Assembly: GCA_001599295.1 (NCBI GenBank)
Contig: BCGN01000003.1
Location: 1,093,148 to 1,157,147 of the forward strand
Length of the DNA stretch: 64,000 bases
Direction: 5' to 3'
From: Sporopachydermia quercuum
Taxonomy: Eukaryota; Ascomycota; Sporopachydermiomycetes; Sporopachydermiales; Sporopachydermiaceae
This document shows positions 33,872-46,028 of the stretch, piece by piece; position 1 is the stretch's first letter; each line of letters begins with the position of its first letter. The notes below the pieces were generated by a model. The model ran no database searches. It saw only the letters and a list, made by a program, of their open reading frames with translations, and was not told where the DNA came from. The position numbers were made by a program, and so were the translations under genes.

Positions 33872-36173
33872 CTAAATATCAAACTCCAACTCCTCCAGTA
33901 GTTCTTCTAGTAAATTCATATCTTTCAGAAACTCCATTTCATTTTCATTCATTTCCTGATTATATTGTTAATAAGAAAAGATCTTGTAATGATTAAAAGA
34001 GAATCACAATTAAAAAGCGTTTTACTATCATGTAACAACCAGCAAATCAGATTCATGTATTTCAATCACCATTGCATCGATTGCTACCTAACTCTCAACT
34101 AACATACCTCAGGCCCTATACCTTCCTGCAACAAACTGAACCTTTCATGGTCAATTGAATACTTCTTTGTGAGAAAATATTTAATATCATCAATCAATTC
34201 AATACTATCAGTTTCTTGTCTCTCTTTAATCCTCTCAGAACTTTCAATCACGATATCAGCAAATTCTCTTCTTAAAGTATCATCATCCACTAAATACCTT
34301 CTCAAATCCTGAGCAAAGAGTTCACCAGCATAAGTTTCTAATCGTAGAATATTAAGATCCCATCCAACGGTTAGTATATCAAAAGGTGAGCAATAAAGTA
34401 TATGATCCTGATAACTTAAGCTAGTGATGGCTGATATGGAATACGTTTTCAGTTCGACAAAAAGAAGTAAATCAACAGCTTTTAACACGTCAATACACAA
34501 TTCTGGTGGTATTGTCGTCTTATTTGTGTAGAAAAATGTAAGAATTATATCAATGACCTTTGACGAGTAAGGGAATTTGACAATTGATATCGATGGGTTC
34601 TGCTTTAGTAATTGTAAGATATCGTTGTCATAATATTCGTTATCCAATCCAGCAAACGATGAGCTCAAGAATGTTTTGAAATACTCTGATCTATTGAGTA
34701 TTACTCTATGTGTAGGATAATAAGTGACATTTGTAGAGCTTTGATCAATTGAAATGCTGCTATTATCATCTTCACTATCGACAGCAAATAAAATAGTATC
34801 CGCAAAAGCTGTTGTGTCCAGCAAACTTGCTATGATACCAGCATCCAATGTTAACCTTATAGAGCCACCAGTGCTGGAATTACTCGTTTTCACTTCTATA
34901 CGTTCTTTCCTCGATAAAATTTCAGTGATAGTAAATCTGGTCAAATCTGTCTGTGCTGTATCTATCTGTATATCTTTTAGCACTCGTTTTTGATTGGCCC
35001 ATTGCTTAGATCCAATCTCCAGATCATTTACTTTATTCGCCGCATCAACAAAAGAATTTGGCATTTTCATGTATTCCCATAATTCTTTCAGCTTTTGCTT
35101 ATTGAAAAAAGCTAAATCTGTTATAGGCCTCAAATATATGAAATCAATTATGGGTCTAAATAGCCATTCTTTCGCTATGTTGTCAGCAGCGATGGTAGTC
35201 TGGTTTTTATACTCGTTGAGCAGCAGATTCTTAAATGTTGTGCTTCTTGCACTGAGTAGAAATTTATGAGCACTAATTTCAACCGTTGCTGGAGATTTTG
35301 CTTTAATCTTCTCCCATTTGAAGGTAATATCAAATGATGGATTGTTGATTGTGTATAGAGAAGAAAAGTAGCCAATGAAAGGTTGATCTGAATCAACAGC
35401 TTTTGATATGTCACTGGTAGTTTGAAGACGTTAGTAACAGCAACCAAGAGAGCAATAAGTTTCAACAGGTTAGACATACTATCCTTTGAGAAGTTCTCTT
35501 ATTTCATCATTCAAAGCAGCATAAATACATCTAGACGGTTGGTTAGTTAGATAGAAAGATGAAGAGAGTTATAGTGGTGAAGAAGACAGTCATAAAAAGT
35601 TGATAATGGAATAACGATGAGCCTTTATAGAGCTCTGAATTAACTACTAGTAGGTATTCATTATATTCATTATATCGTAAGTACTACCTCAATACAAAAT
35701 TCGTTATCATTAACATACCTTGCTCCCTCATATGTATTTTCATCACAAACTGCTCCATTCTGTAGGAGATATCGTATAATATTAATATGGCCACATAAAC
35801 TAGCCAGAATTAATGGAGAATAATTCCAAGAGTCCAAATAGTTAATCTAATGAGTGAGCAGCTGTTAACATTATAATTACTAATAAGATTAGTCATATCG
35901 AAGCAATATACATACATTTACACCATAGGAAACGCAACGTTCAACTTCCTTTAGATTTCCTGTGCGACATGCTAAAAATAACTGCTTCATCAATTCGTCT
36001 TCTGTATGAGCTGATGCACCAAGAGTGGTTGCCTGATCATTATTTTGACTAATATGACGCTCTGTATGAGGGTCAATACCCAGATGACGATGGTGGTGAT
36101 GATGAGGCTCGGTAGTTTGGTGATCATTTGATCCACCTATGTGAGACGAGTTTTCTGGCTCGTGAACAGTCAT
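33872..36173 (-). CDS. ankyrin-repeat and BTB/POZ protein (YIL001W-like)
   Basis: Likely Cullin-3-type or other BTB adaptor, similar in layout to yeast YIL001W and animal ABTB1. Five exons (36173-35916, 35846-35719, 35530-35480, 35413-34108, 33955-33872) give 608 residues, in phase throughout. The N-terminus is His-rich and disordered. It is followed by ankyrin repeats (LFLACRTGNLKEVERCVSYGVN-INYLDSWNYSPLILASLCGHINIIRYLLQ) spanning the first junction, and the conserved YEGARCIYAALNDEIRELL spanning the second. Two BTB domains follow: one around HKFLLSARSTTFKNLLL, the other around ADTILFAV...THRVILNRSEYFKTFL. The last exon adds an acidic amphipathic helix (MEFLKDMNLLEELLEELEFDI). Donors are GTATGT; branches are CTAAC or TTAAC. 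The third exon is only 51 nt. The ligase partner is inferred, not shown. Confidence 0.88.
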
Positions 36174-37112
36174 TATCGCTGTATAATATCACTCGGGCTT
36201 TGCTTTAATATACAGGTTCGATCCCTTCACTTGACTAGTTTTCTACAACAAATAAAGCCTCTAATGCCAATTCATTTGATTGCAACAATGAGTCGGACCA
36301 GTCTGCCACCTACAGAATTATGGTTATCTACCTGCCGCTCTGCTATTCATCAGAATTCCCATTGACCGATAATATTCAAACGTACTACTGTATTTTATCT
36401 TATATCCCAGCTAATCTGTTTGTCTACTTAGTAGCATGATTGATAAGAATAGCTTCAGCTGTAAGAATAGTTTACCTTGTGAATTGAGTTCTCAATATTA
36501 TGCAAGTAATCTGTATGATGATGCAATTAAAATATCACAATTATTTCAATTATAACATAACATAATCATTTAATATATTCTGGTGTATTAATCCGACTCA
36601 TAGTGATAAGATAGCTTCTACGTGGAGACGTGATGTTCCTCATCATCACAATGGGCAAAACACAATGCCCCATCCTTATCACTAAAGACAAAAAAGTTCA
36701 TTCTATTGGAAATAGCTATTCTTCTTCAGCACAAGGTGAATTGATGATCGATAAGATGTTTATCTACCAAAAAATAAAAAAATTATTTTTTTATTTATTT
36801 TTTTTGACACATATCAACATTTAATTAATTCTTTCGTTTGGTAATTCCTGGTAACCAGGTACGGCCATTAATGATAGTTAAGCGTTCAAGGTGCAACAAG
36901 ATACAGTCCTCTCAGAAAGTGACCATCATTAGATACTTTTTGTTAGGCTTATTTCGCAATATATCAATTTATATCAAATACTGCTTTCTCAGAAAATCTT
37001 ACAACTCAATTAATCAACCAGGAAATTTTTCCGGAACAACTTCTTCCATGATTTATCCTACTTCATTATAACTCTATAAAAAAAAGCTTTAAGCACAAAC
37101 ACCCCTGGTACC
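36174..37112. other. divergent promoter region, ankyrin-BTB / INP52-like
   Basis: 939 bp between two starts. AT-rich with A/T runs at 36.77-36.81 kb. A short match to a tRNA B box near 36.22 kb was examined and rejected. No gene seen. Confidence 0.6.
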
Positions 37113-40100
37113 ATGCGGTTACTACTCAGCAAGTACCCTAGAGCTGCAGCTCTAGTATTGGGTGAGAAAAGTGTTGTGTTTATGGATATGAATGATGAAG
37201 CTCTTTTTGATAGTGCTATCAATAGACAGAGAAGAAAATCAAAAAATTCGGGGCCTAAATGTGTGATTGAAATAGTAGATTCAAGATCAATAGAACTATC
37301 TGCTTTCTATGAAGTAACTAATTTCAAAGTGTTCGCTTTTCTTGGTCTCATCCATGTAGCTGAGCATACTTATATGGTATTTGTTACGAAAAGAAATGCA
37401 GTTGCTACTCCTAGTCCAAATGTTTTTGTTCATCAAATTATGCAGGTAGAATTTATATGTTTAACCAGAAAGGACACTGAAGAATTATTTCCTGTGATGA
37501 GTTCTGGTGAGCATGAAAGAGATAGGGGTTATGCAAATTATACTGATGATGAGCGTGAAAGTATGGATGCGCATCCATTGCTAAAACTAAGGAAGCTATT
37601 AGTTAGCGGTGAGTTTTATTATTCAACAGATATCGATCTAACTAGTGTTTTACAGCAGCGAGGTATCAATTCTGATATAGCTGGGCCAGATACTATTGAT
37701 GAAAGGTTTTTATGGAACGGGTTTTTAATGGCAGACTTGCTTGAGTTTAGAACAAGAATGCGCAACGCTGATAGATTATATTTGGATAAGGCGGGCTTTT
37801 TCCCTTGTATGATACGTGGATTTTGTAAAACGGTAGTACTGAACACTGGTGTTAATGTACAACCTACTACTGATGACACCGTCAATGATACCTATAATAT
37901 TGGCCCTACCGATCCTACGACTGGAGATTCAAATCGTAGATGCATGCTAACTATAATATCTAAAGAAAGCTGTTTTCGTGGTGAAATTTCTGATTTTCGT
38001 CTCACATCTCTCTCAGGATTAGATGATGAAGGTACTGTTCCTTCATTTTTTGAAACGGAAATATTATTATATATTGATGCAAGGTATTACATAGCCTACA
38101 CACAAATCAGAGGAGAAGTCCCTTTATTCTGGGAAGTAGATGATTCATCACCACCGTTATTTAATTCTTCTCCGAAGATAAAAGTAACCCGATCAATAGA
38201 ATCAACCCAGCCAGCTTTTGATCGTCATTTCGAACAAATTATTAATAAGTATGGAGCGGTTCACATACTCGACATTCTATCTCGAAGTAAGACTTCTGAA
38301 GCAGAACTTGCTGATTCATACAGAAAATTAGCTGAAAAATCGGTGGCTTTACAAGGGATGTATAGATTTACTGAGTCTCATTTTTCCAATGAGTCCTTCA
38401 AAAAAGATCCTGGTGAAGGAAAATTTATTATATATCAGTTGAGGGACTCAATTTCTGAGTTTGGAGCGTTCTGTTATGATTTGATGAACCAAAAAGAAGA
38501 TATGACACAGCTAGGAGTAATAAGAACAAATTGTTTTGACTGTGTGAAAAGAACTGATCGTGTTCAAGCATTAGTATCAAAAACTGCTCTACAATACTTG
38601 TTTGAAACAGTAGGTATCACTGTATCAGCAAATTTCTGGACTGTTCATCAGATATTATGGGAATCCAATAATATTGCATTAACAGAGATTGTCCATAGAA
38701 GCCTCAAGGTTCCAAAGGTTATTAAGTCAACAATCGTTGATGCCACCTCACATCATAAGAGTCCTATTGAGTTAAAGAAGAGCAATAATAGTATTCCGGG
38801 TAAATTCTTAGTTCAGAAAATAGCGGGCATGACGAAAAGAATGTATAATGGAACTCCAGTTGAGCCTCATAGATCAAATCGTCAAAAAAGTGTTAATATG
38901 CTACTAGGAAGATTACCTAATCAACAAGTGGTTGCCATTCATGATCCTATTACTGATTATCTACGAGAGAGGCTTGCGAAGAGAACAAAAGATTTCACAT
39001 TCTATCGCAAAATTTCGTTGTTCACAGGTACTTTTAATATCAATGGTAGTAAGGCAGTTCATGATTTGACAAGATTTTTATTTCCTGAGCACAGTAGTTT
39101 TGAGAGTACACAAAATAATAAGCAAGAAAATGAGGGTGGAGATAAAACACAATCAGCATCAAGAGATTTCCCTGATTTAGTATTCATTGCTTTAGAAGAA
39201 TTTGTTGAGCTGAAACCAGGTAAAATGCTGAATATTGATTTGCATAGGAAGTTGGAATGGGAAAACAGGATCAATCATTGTCTGAATAACAAAATAGCCA
39301 ATGATCCAACTAACAGCCATCAGAAGTATACTAAACTGTTTTCTGGGTTTTTAGGAGGTTTAATGGTAGTATTCTTTTCAAAAAATGATCAAGCGAAGTA
39401 TATCAGGAAGATAGAAGGATGTGCAGTGAAAACAGGCTTAGGAGGAATTGCTGCAAACAAAGGTGCAGTCGCTGTGAGTTTCAAATACATGGATACTAGT
39501 ATATGTCTTATTGGCTCACATTTAGCAGCAGGTCTGAATAATGTAGAAGAAAGACATAATAATTACAAAACTATTAGCCGAAACGTTAGATTTGCAAGAG
39601 ATCGAAAAATAAACGATCATGATGCTATATTTTGGATGGGAGATTTCAATTATAGAATACTGTTGCCAAATGATGAAGTGCGCAAAAGAATTNAAGTGAA
39701 AGATTATGCGCCAATGTTTGAATTTGATCAGTTGAATCAACANATGAGAGTCGGCGAATCTTTTCCTTACTATCATGAAATGGAGATCCATTTTCCTCCT
39801 ACTTATAAGTTTGATAATGGTACAAATCGCTATGATACTTCTGATAAGAATCGAATTCCAGCGTGGACTGATCGGGTGTTGTACAAGGGGAAATGTATCA
39901 CACCATTACATTATGATTATGTTCCCTCTTTAACTTTTTCTGATCACAGACCAGTCTACGCTTCATTTATGATTAAAGTCACTCAAGTGGATTTAGAGAT
40001 AAAGAATAAGATAATTCGTCAAATATTTGATCAGCAGAAAGGTGAAATTGCTAATGATGATATTCTATCAATGGTTGCCATAGGGAAAGAATTAGAAGGA

Positions 40101-40595
40101 GAAGATGAGCGTGAAGGAAACATGGATATGAGACGTGAGCTTCAGGATTCTGAGATAGATCAGATTGATTTACCACCACCAAGCACAGATAAAATAAAAT
40201 GGTGGGTTCAATCAGGAAATCCATTGAAAGTGGTTTTGGCGTTTCCTCAACCTTCAATTCAAGATGGAAGCCATACTGTGATAATCAATCCAGAGAGGTC
40301 AGCAAATCCTTTTGTTCATACACTTATACCCGACTTTATAGAAATTGAAATACCAGAAAATGAAGCAGGAAACAAGGAACTGGTGAAAGAGCTAGTTAGT
40401 ACTAATGAGGAAGATGAGAAAGGAGTAGAGCAGGAACAAATTGATAGCCCTAAGAAAAACGAGAACGGAAGTAATGAAACAACCCCAAGAAATGTAACCA
40501 TAGAGAATGAATCTTTGGTTCCCTCTTCACAAGAAAGTGTTGATTCATCAGTTGTAACAAGGGCGAAGAAGCATGCGCAGTCAGATGGGAAATAG
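37113..40595 (+). CDS. synaptojanin-type phosphoinositide phosphatase (INP52/INP53-like)
   Basis: 1160 residues, intronless. An N-terminal Sac1 domain is followed by an inositol-polyphosphate 5-phosphatase domain, the layout of yeast Inp51-53, which turn over PI(4,5)P2 and PI4P in endocytosis and TGN-endosome traffic. The Sac1 loop keeps the CX5R catalytic frame (Cys474 to Arg480) but reads CFDCVKRTD where the family usually has C-x-D-C-L-D-R-T-N. The 5-phosphatase domain has FTGTFNINGS (about 640), WMGDFNYRI (about 845), PAWTDRVLY (about 917) and SDHRPVYASF. The C-terminus is acidic and disordered and contains one NPF (1065-1067), a typical ligand of EH-domain endocytic proteins such as Pan1 or Ede1. 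Two ambiguous bases. It lacks the long Pro-rich tail that I recall from Inp53. Confidence 0.95.
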   Translation: MRLLLSKYPRAAALVLGEKSVVFMDMNDEALFDSAINRQRRKSKNSGPKCVIEIVDSRSIELSAFYEVTNFKVFAFLGLIHVAEHTYMVFVTKRNAVATPSPNVFVHQIMQVEFICLTRKDTEELFPVMSSGEHERDRGYANYTDDERESMDAHPLLKLRKLLVSGEFYYSTDIDLTSVLQQRGINSDIAGPDTIDERFLWNGFLMADLLEFRTRMRNADRLYLDKAGFFPCMIRGFCKTVVLNTGVNVQPTTDDTVNDTYNIGPTDPTTGDSNRRCMLTIISKESCFRGEISDFRLTSLSGLDDEGTVPSFFETEILLYIDARYYIAYTQIRGEVPLFWEVDDSSPPLFNSSPKIKVTRSIESTQPAFDRHFEQIINKYGAVHILDILSRSKTSEAELADSYRKLAEKSVALQGMYRFTESHFSNESFKKDPGEGKFIIYQLRDSISEFGAFCYDLMNQKEDMTQLGVIRTNCFDCVKRTDRVQALVSKTALQYLFETVGITVSANFWTVHQILWESNNIALTEIVHRSLKVPKVIKSTIVDATSHHKSPIELKKSNNSIPGKFLVQKIAGMTKRMYNGTPVEPHRSNRQKSVNMLLGRLPNQQVVAIHDPITDYLRERLAKRTKDFTFYRKISLFTGTFNINGSKAVHDLTRFLFPEHSSFESTQNNKQENEGGDKTQSASRDFPDLVFIALEEFVELKPGKMLNIDLHRKLEWENRINHCLNNKIANDPTNSHQKYTKLFSGFLGGLMVVFFSKNDQAKYIRKIEGCAVKTGLGGIAANKGAVAVSFKYMDTSICLIGSHLAAGLNNVEERHNNYKTISRNVRFARDRKINDHDAIFWMGDFNYRILLPNDEVRKRIXVKDYAPMFEFDQLNQXMRVGESFPYYHEMEIHFPPTYKFDNGTNRYDTSDKNRIPAWTDRVLYKGKCITPLHYDYVPSLTFSDHRPVYASFMIKVTQVDLEIKNKIIRQIFDQQKGEIANDDILSMVAIGKELEGEDEREGNMDMRRELQDSEIDQIDLPPPSTDKIKWWVQSGNPLKVVLAFPQPSIQDGSHTVIINPERSANPFVHTLIPDFIEIEIPENEAGNKELVKELVSTNEEDEKGVEQEQIDSPKKNENGSNETTPRNVTIENESLVPSSQESVDSSVVTRAKKHAQSDGK

Positions 40596-40907
40596 AGATG
40601 TCTATTTACTTCACCACAAATAGACGAATAGAACCATAGACAGATAATTGATCTCCAGGTTTTATTAGTGCAATATCGTCAGTAGAGAACAATGACAGAG
40701 CAATTGCTAATTCTAGCCCTGTTCTATTAAATTCTTCATAAGAAATAGATAGGTGTGTCGAAAGATTCGCGTTAAGTTTCATAGTAGTACCTTTGNNGTA
40801 TCAACAGATTTTGGCATTCCACATTCACATATCTGTACATTCTGGTGTGATCATATGTAAATGTAGATTTTTAATTCTTAGTTGCAATGCATTATATATT
40901 TTTATAA
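40596..40907. other. convergent 3' spacer
   Basis: 312 bp between the INP52-like stop and the stop of the small coiled-coil gene; contains a two-base gap (NN) at about 40.8 kb. No gene seen. Confidence 0.6.
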
Positions 40908-41200
40908 CTATGAACTTTTATCATCTGCACTCTGCAACTTCTTACTTGCGTTCTCTTGTAGTTCTTCGCCCTCTTTTATGATTTCATCCATTTTGGCATT
41001 CAATGACTCTAATAGCTTCTCTAATCTCTAAAAGAAGAATAATATATTAATATTGTTCCAAATGAACCATATTCAAGAAGAACGGCACCTCTTTTCCCGT
41101 GTTTACTTACATCTGCTTGTGCCTCTGCTTCATTCAATTGTTTGAGCGTTTGGGCAAACTCAGCAGCCTCAGATTTGGATATTGGTGTTTCGCTTGTCAT
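40908..41200 (-). CDS. small coiled-coil protein, unknown
   Basis: Two exons, 41200-41111 and 41027-40908, give a 69-residue protein. Exon 1 is MTSETPISKSEAAEFAQTLK then QLNEAEAQAD with donor GTAAGT; exon 2 starts RLEKLLESLNAKMDEIIKEG. Splicing at TTTTAG keeps the frame and creates a continuous amphipathic helix of about 45 residues with leucines in heptad positions, which supports the model. Size and shape recall small coiled-coil subunits such as heat-shock-factor-binding protein or BLOC-1-like proteins, but I do not recognise the family. No signal peptide or membrane segment. It is divergent from WBP1, 508 bp apart. Confidence 0.55.
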
Positions 41201-41708
41201 AATAATAACTTATCTTTGAATATACACTAATCGATGTGCCTTGAAGTTATTACCTTTAGATATTTATAAATAAATAAATCTTCAAAATAGAATGGTTCAT
41301 GTCTACACATTTACGGAAGAGAATATCTTCTGGATTTCATTTCATGATTTGATATACTGTGACATGTGACATAGAAAAGGCTATGATACCTAACCTAACA
41401 CGAACGTACAACCTAACTGATTACGTTATCATTACTCAACCTTTCATAAATAATTATGTCATCGGGAATTTTATATTCCATTTTGGTGCTGAGGTGTGAT
41501 CTTTCCTTAACCTACACGTACAGGAATCAATAAATGCACGATTCTTACGAGTTTCAATTGAAAGAACCATGGAATGAAGATTAGATGCGAAATATTCAAT
41601 TTCAATCTATCCTGATTATAAATAACGTGAGGTTCCTTCAGGATAACAAAGAATCTATTTTACATAGATTGAAGGTGAGGAAAATAATCGTATAGTTCTG
41701 TTGTAAAT
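41201..41708. other. divergent promoter region, coiled-coil gene / WBP1
   Basis: 508 bp between two starts; AT-rich; nothing further recognised. Confidence 0.6.
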
Positions 41709-43316
41709 ATGAGAGGGTGGTCAATATTGAGCACGAGTTTAGTGCTGTGTATACTGATGATCACTGTGATCGCCAAAGAAGCATCAACATTGATTATTTA
41801 TGATAGGAATACCAATTTAGACTCATATTCCCAGTTTTTTGGTGATTTAGAAAGTAAGGATTCATTGATTGATGTTTCTCGAAGATAATACTGTTGAGTG
41901 GAGTAGCGGAAGTTTCAATCGAAGTGTGATTTGAACAGATTTTTGATTTCATAACTCACAGTAGTATTACGGACATGCTATTTATATGTTTTCTTGTTGA
42001 CTCCATTTGCTAACATATATATCATAGGCCACAACCAAAAACTGACGTATTCAAAAATAGGAGAAGATGTGGATTTATTCACATTGGGAGCTAGAAAGTA
42101 CGATAATATTATTATCTTCCCATCCAAAGCCAGATGTATGTATTTATTGGTGCCATTAATACTTTCAATGAAGGGAGGATACCAGAATGTTACTGAGTCT
42201 TTAGAATGTGCATTATTCACGGATCTATAGAATATGAGATACTAACTCAATTTAGCTCTTGGGCAAGGATTGTCCAGCAAGGATTTGTTGAGTTTCGTTG
42301 AACTCCAAGGTAACCTGCTACTACTAAGTAGTGAATCAACCACCTCAGAAGATGTACGGTCAATCGCTCAACAAATTGGATTACTGATAGCACCTAAAAA
42401 CAACAAATTAGTCGATCATTTTGAACCAGTTAACTCTGAACATACTATCATTACTAGAGAAACGTCAGGAAACATCGCCAAGACTGAAAACCCTATCCTT
42501 TATCAGGGAACTGGTGCCATTATGAGCAACAACAAGCAATTGTTTCCAGTTTTAACTGGCACTAGAAACTGCTATGTCTATGATAGTTCAGAACAATTAA
42601 ATGATGTGCAGTCCCCATGGGTATCAGGCCAACAAGCTGGTTTGGTTGCATCTTTCCAAACATTAAAGAACGCTAGAATTTCATGGATTGGTGGTGATAA
42701 AGTACTTAGTAATGAATTCTACGATGCCAAATTGCCAGATGGAAGACCTTCTGGTAACAGAGCATTTGTTAACGAATTGGCCAGATGGACATTTCAAGAG
42801 AAGAATGTCTTAAGAGTTGACTATACATATGATTTTCTAGTAGATTCAGGCGAACATCATCATGTTTATAAAATCGGCTCTAATATTATCTACAGAGCTG
42901 GCTTATCACAATGGGATGATGAAGCTAATATTTGGGTTCCTTTCCATAGTGATGATATTCAATTACAATTCACTATGTTGGATCCTTACTATAGAATCAA
43001 CCTTAGTCACGAGATTGATGAGAATGGAACAGCAGTATATTTCACAGAGTTTAAAATTCCTGATCAACATGGTGTTTTTACGTTTGATTTGACTTATCAA
43101 AGACCAGGATATACGTTCTTAAGCAAGAAGTCTCAAGTGACAATTCGACACTTAGCTAATGATGAATATCCACGGAGTTGGGAAATTACCAATTCATATA
43201 TTTATGTCACTAGCTCAAGTGCTGTCATACTCAGTTTTGTTGTCTTTGTTACTTTATTCTCGTTTTCCTCAAGCAATGCTGTGAAAATGGCTAAGAAAGC
43301 CAAGAAAACTTTGTAG
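41709..43316 (+). CDS. WBP1: oligosaccharyltransferase subunit Wbp1/OST48
   Basis: Essential ER subunit of the complex that transfers glycans to Asn. Exons 41709-41853, 42028-42135 and 42256-43316 give 437 residues (yeast Wbp1 is 430). A signal peptide occupies about residues 1-23 (MRGWSILSTSLVLCILMITV). The lumenal part has LIIYDRN, DNIIIFPSKAR-SLGQGLSSKDLLSFVE across the second junction, GTGAIMSNN, then NELARWTFQEKNVLRVD and DPYYRINL, all OST48 landmarks. One membrane segment (about 393-420) is followed by a Lys-rich tail ending KKTL, a KKXX-type ER-retrieval signal. Donors are GTAAGG and GTATGT; branches are GCTAAC and TACTAAC. Confidence 0.95.
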
Positions 43317-43597
43317 ATTGTTACATCATATAGAAATCATACAGAATACGAACATATGTGTGTATATGAAAGGATAGGCTATAAATTATGAAAAATTAGA
43401 TTATTGAAATCGGGATCATACCCATTAGTTTCAAGATGCTTTACTCATACTAAACTGCTATCCAGCAATGACTTACTATGTCTTCTTTCTTTCTAAAATT
43501 ATTCTTTACTGTAATTTATTATTAAAGCTGATGTCAATCTTCTTCACTGTCATTATCTTAACTATTAATATATTCACAAGGATTGTTAAATATTAGA

Positions 43598-44296
43598 TTA
43601 CATTCTCATAACTTTAATATTCTTTTCTTTCTGCCAAGTAGCAAACTCCTTTTCAAGCTTAGCATATTCTTCTACAAGTTGCTTCAGCAATTTTTGAATC
43701 TGATGATATGGATCCCATGTTAGTAATTAACTACTTATGATCAAACTTTGAAAATACGTTTAAACCCCGTGGATACTTACTTGTTCTGAATTTGTTTCTA
43801 ACACAGGCAGAACCTCTCCACTTGTTTTCTCAACTAGCACACCCCCAACCATTCGAAAACATTTTCTGTCCTTTGGCACGTCTTTCAATGTATCAATAAC
43901 TAGTCTATTGCAAAAAAGAGTGGTTAATATCAATGTACAAAAGCTGTTTTTCCTGAATAAGACATACTAGTATGTACTATTACGCCTTGTTCGTTATAAC
44001 TATTATCTAGTAAATCGACAGATATCAGGAGATCAAGGCAACCTGAGAGTTTAACTTACATGTGCTCTTCAGCATCACCTTCCAGCTGTCCAATCTTCTC
44101 TCGTAATTGAGCTAGAGTGATTTTGTATTCATCATATTTCTTTTGAAGGTCTGCGAATAGTGACTAGTTAGAATTATATAGTACCAGTGTAGAAAAAAGC
44201 AATTCGTCTAAGAAGGTTGCAAGTTCATGGAAGCTGACACATACCGGTATTCAGTCGCTGAACCTTCTTTTGACTTTCAGTGGCCTCCTCTGACAT
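43598..44296 (-). CDS. GIM4: prefoldin subunit 2 (Gim4)
   Basis: Beta-type subunit of prefoldin, which passes nascent actin and tubulin to the CCT chaperonin. Four exons (44296-44245, 44150-44060, 43904-43781, 43699-43598) give 122 residues, all in phase. Two coiled-coil helices (DLQKKYDEYKITLAQLREK and IQKLLKQLVEEYAKLEKEF) flank the family hairpin: VIDTLKD...RKCFRMVGGVLVEKTSGEVLPVL. The C-terminus TWQKEKNIKVM matches yeast Gim4 (KWKKDNKIQVV). Donors are GTATGT or GTAAGT; the last intron has a perfect TACTAAC. Yeast GIM4 is, as far as I recall, less fragmented than this. Convergent with WBP1, 281 bp apart. Confidence 0.93.
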
Positions 44297-46028
44297 TATT
44301 AATAACAATTATTGATGTATTCTTTCAATTGAAATCAACAATTTAGTATTCCTAGAGTTCCACGAGAATTTGATTCACAATTTTGTTAGGAATTGAAAGT
44401 CTCATGTTGAAATATTCATGTATTGGCAAGCAGGTCAAAGTATGAGAATCAAAGAGACCTCATATGGGACTATAGTAGTTTTTGGATTATGTTATCAGGC
44501 ACATTTGCTAGTAATAGAACAAGAATATACATTAAATGACAACCAAACCAACGGTAGTTATTAAAAGAGTATTATGGTAAGATTATCGGTAACAGCAAAT
44601 AGCTTATCAAAGGATATAACCTACATTCTCCATTTCAGTAGCTTGTATGATTATTTGTGCTATACTCAAAAAAAGCATAATCATAATCACCATTGGATGT
44701 TTGAATGCATGACTGTGCAGTATTAATGCATAAACAACCTTAACAAGCCTTATTCTCTTCCCGTTTATTGATTTAATTTTCAACAAAGTACTTTATCAAA
44801 GAGACAATATTGTCAAACAAAAGGAAACTGAATTCAAATGTTCAGATATAATTCAATTTATTATTCCAAGCAGTACTTTTGAAATAATTAGGCATTTTAA
44901 GTGAGCCGCTAAGTAAGTATATAATTCTGCCCTAACTGGGCATGAGATAAAGTTTAAGAGGATCTTCTCTGCAAAGTTTATCTGTTCTGGGAGGCTTCTT
45001 ATCTATATATTTCTCACTAATGTATTAATCGGAACGTGATAAATGAACGTTGGGAGATAAGTTTGTATTATATTGATTCCACATTGGTATTTTTTGCGCT
45101 GTCATTGACTGACAAATCTGTTGACATTCTAGGTTAAGAACGGAGTAAGATTACTGCTTTTTCTCTCTCTAGATCTAAGAGAAATTTTCACCAAGATCTA
45201 CTCAATAAACTTTTAAGAACTATCAGATCATAAATTCAAGTTGAAAGAATCGGCCGTATCAGTCTGTACAGTTTGTAATCAGAAATAAGTAAGAAAAGGG
45301 TTTTGTCATTTAGTTGTATCGTATATCCTACTGTTCCTGGGCCCAGTACAGAGCAATTCACCTTTCAATTACGACACCATCATTCAGAAGTTTTACATTT
45401 AAGGTTAGCTTAGAGAGAATTACAACGTATTGCTATATATAACAGTGATTTCGTAAAATATATATTCTCAGACCATTAAAGTGGTGTTTAGCTTCTCTTA
45501 CAAGAAAATCTTCAACCTGATCAAAGTAAAGAAGAAATCAGCTAATGATTATGTAACCCTCTGAAGTGACAATCGAACAAACCCCAACATTTGTCCGATA
45601 ACAGATACTACGTTCTTCTCTTTGTTTGTAAATTCAAGCTGAAATCCCACATATCGTCGGACACGGACCACTCTCATCCTACAATGCTTTTAAATACTAG
45701 GGATTTCATTGAATGCCGATGCCGAAAATAAAAGATGAATATGTAATTTTATATTTGAAGCTAAAAAGATATTGGTCTACTATTATGCGTTCAAATATTA
45801 TCACTAAGAACAGAAAACTTGCAGCCTATATATAGCTTACTTGTTTCGTACATTGCTTGTCAGCCTCATTGTTTACAATATGGGGTTAAAGTATGGTGAA
45901 GGCGTACGGGTGATTTAGGTACTGACGGTTTTTTCTATTATTATAACAAACTTCAATGATAAATATGAAAACAAATATAACTACATTACTGATAATTTGT
46001 AAGACATGTCTTCATTTTAAAAATTATG

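Noticed and set aside
36214-36228. GGTTCGATCCC, resembling a tRNA T-arm and B box
   Set aside because: The flanking bases do not form a five-pair T-stem and no anticodon arm or A box lies upstream.
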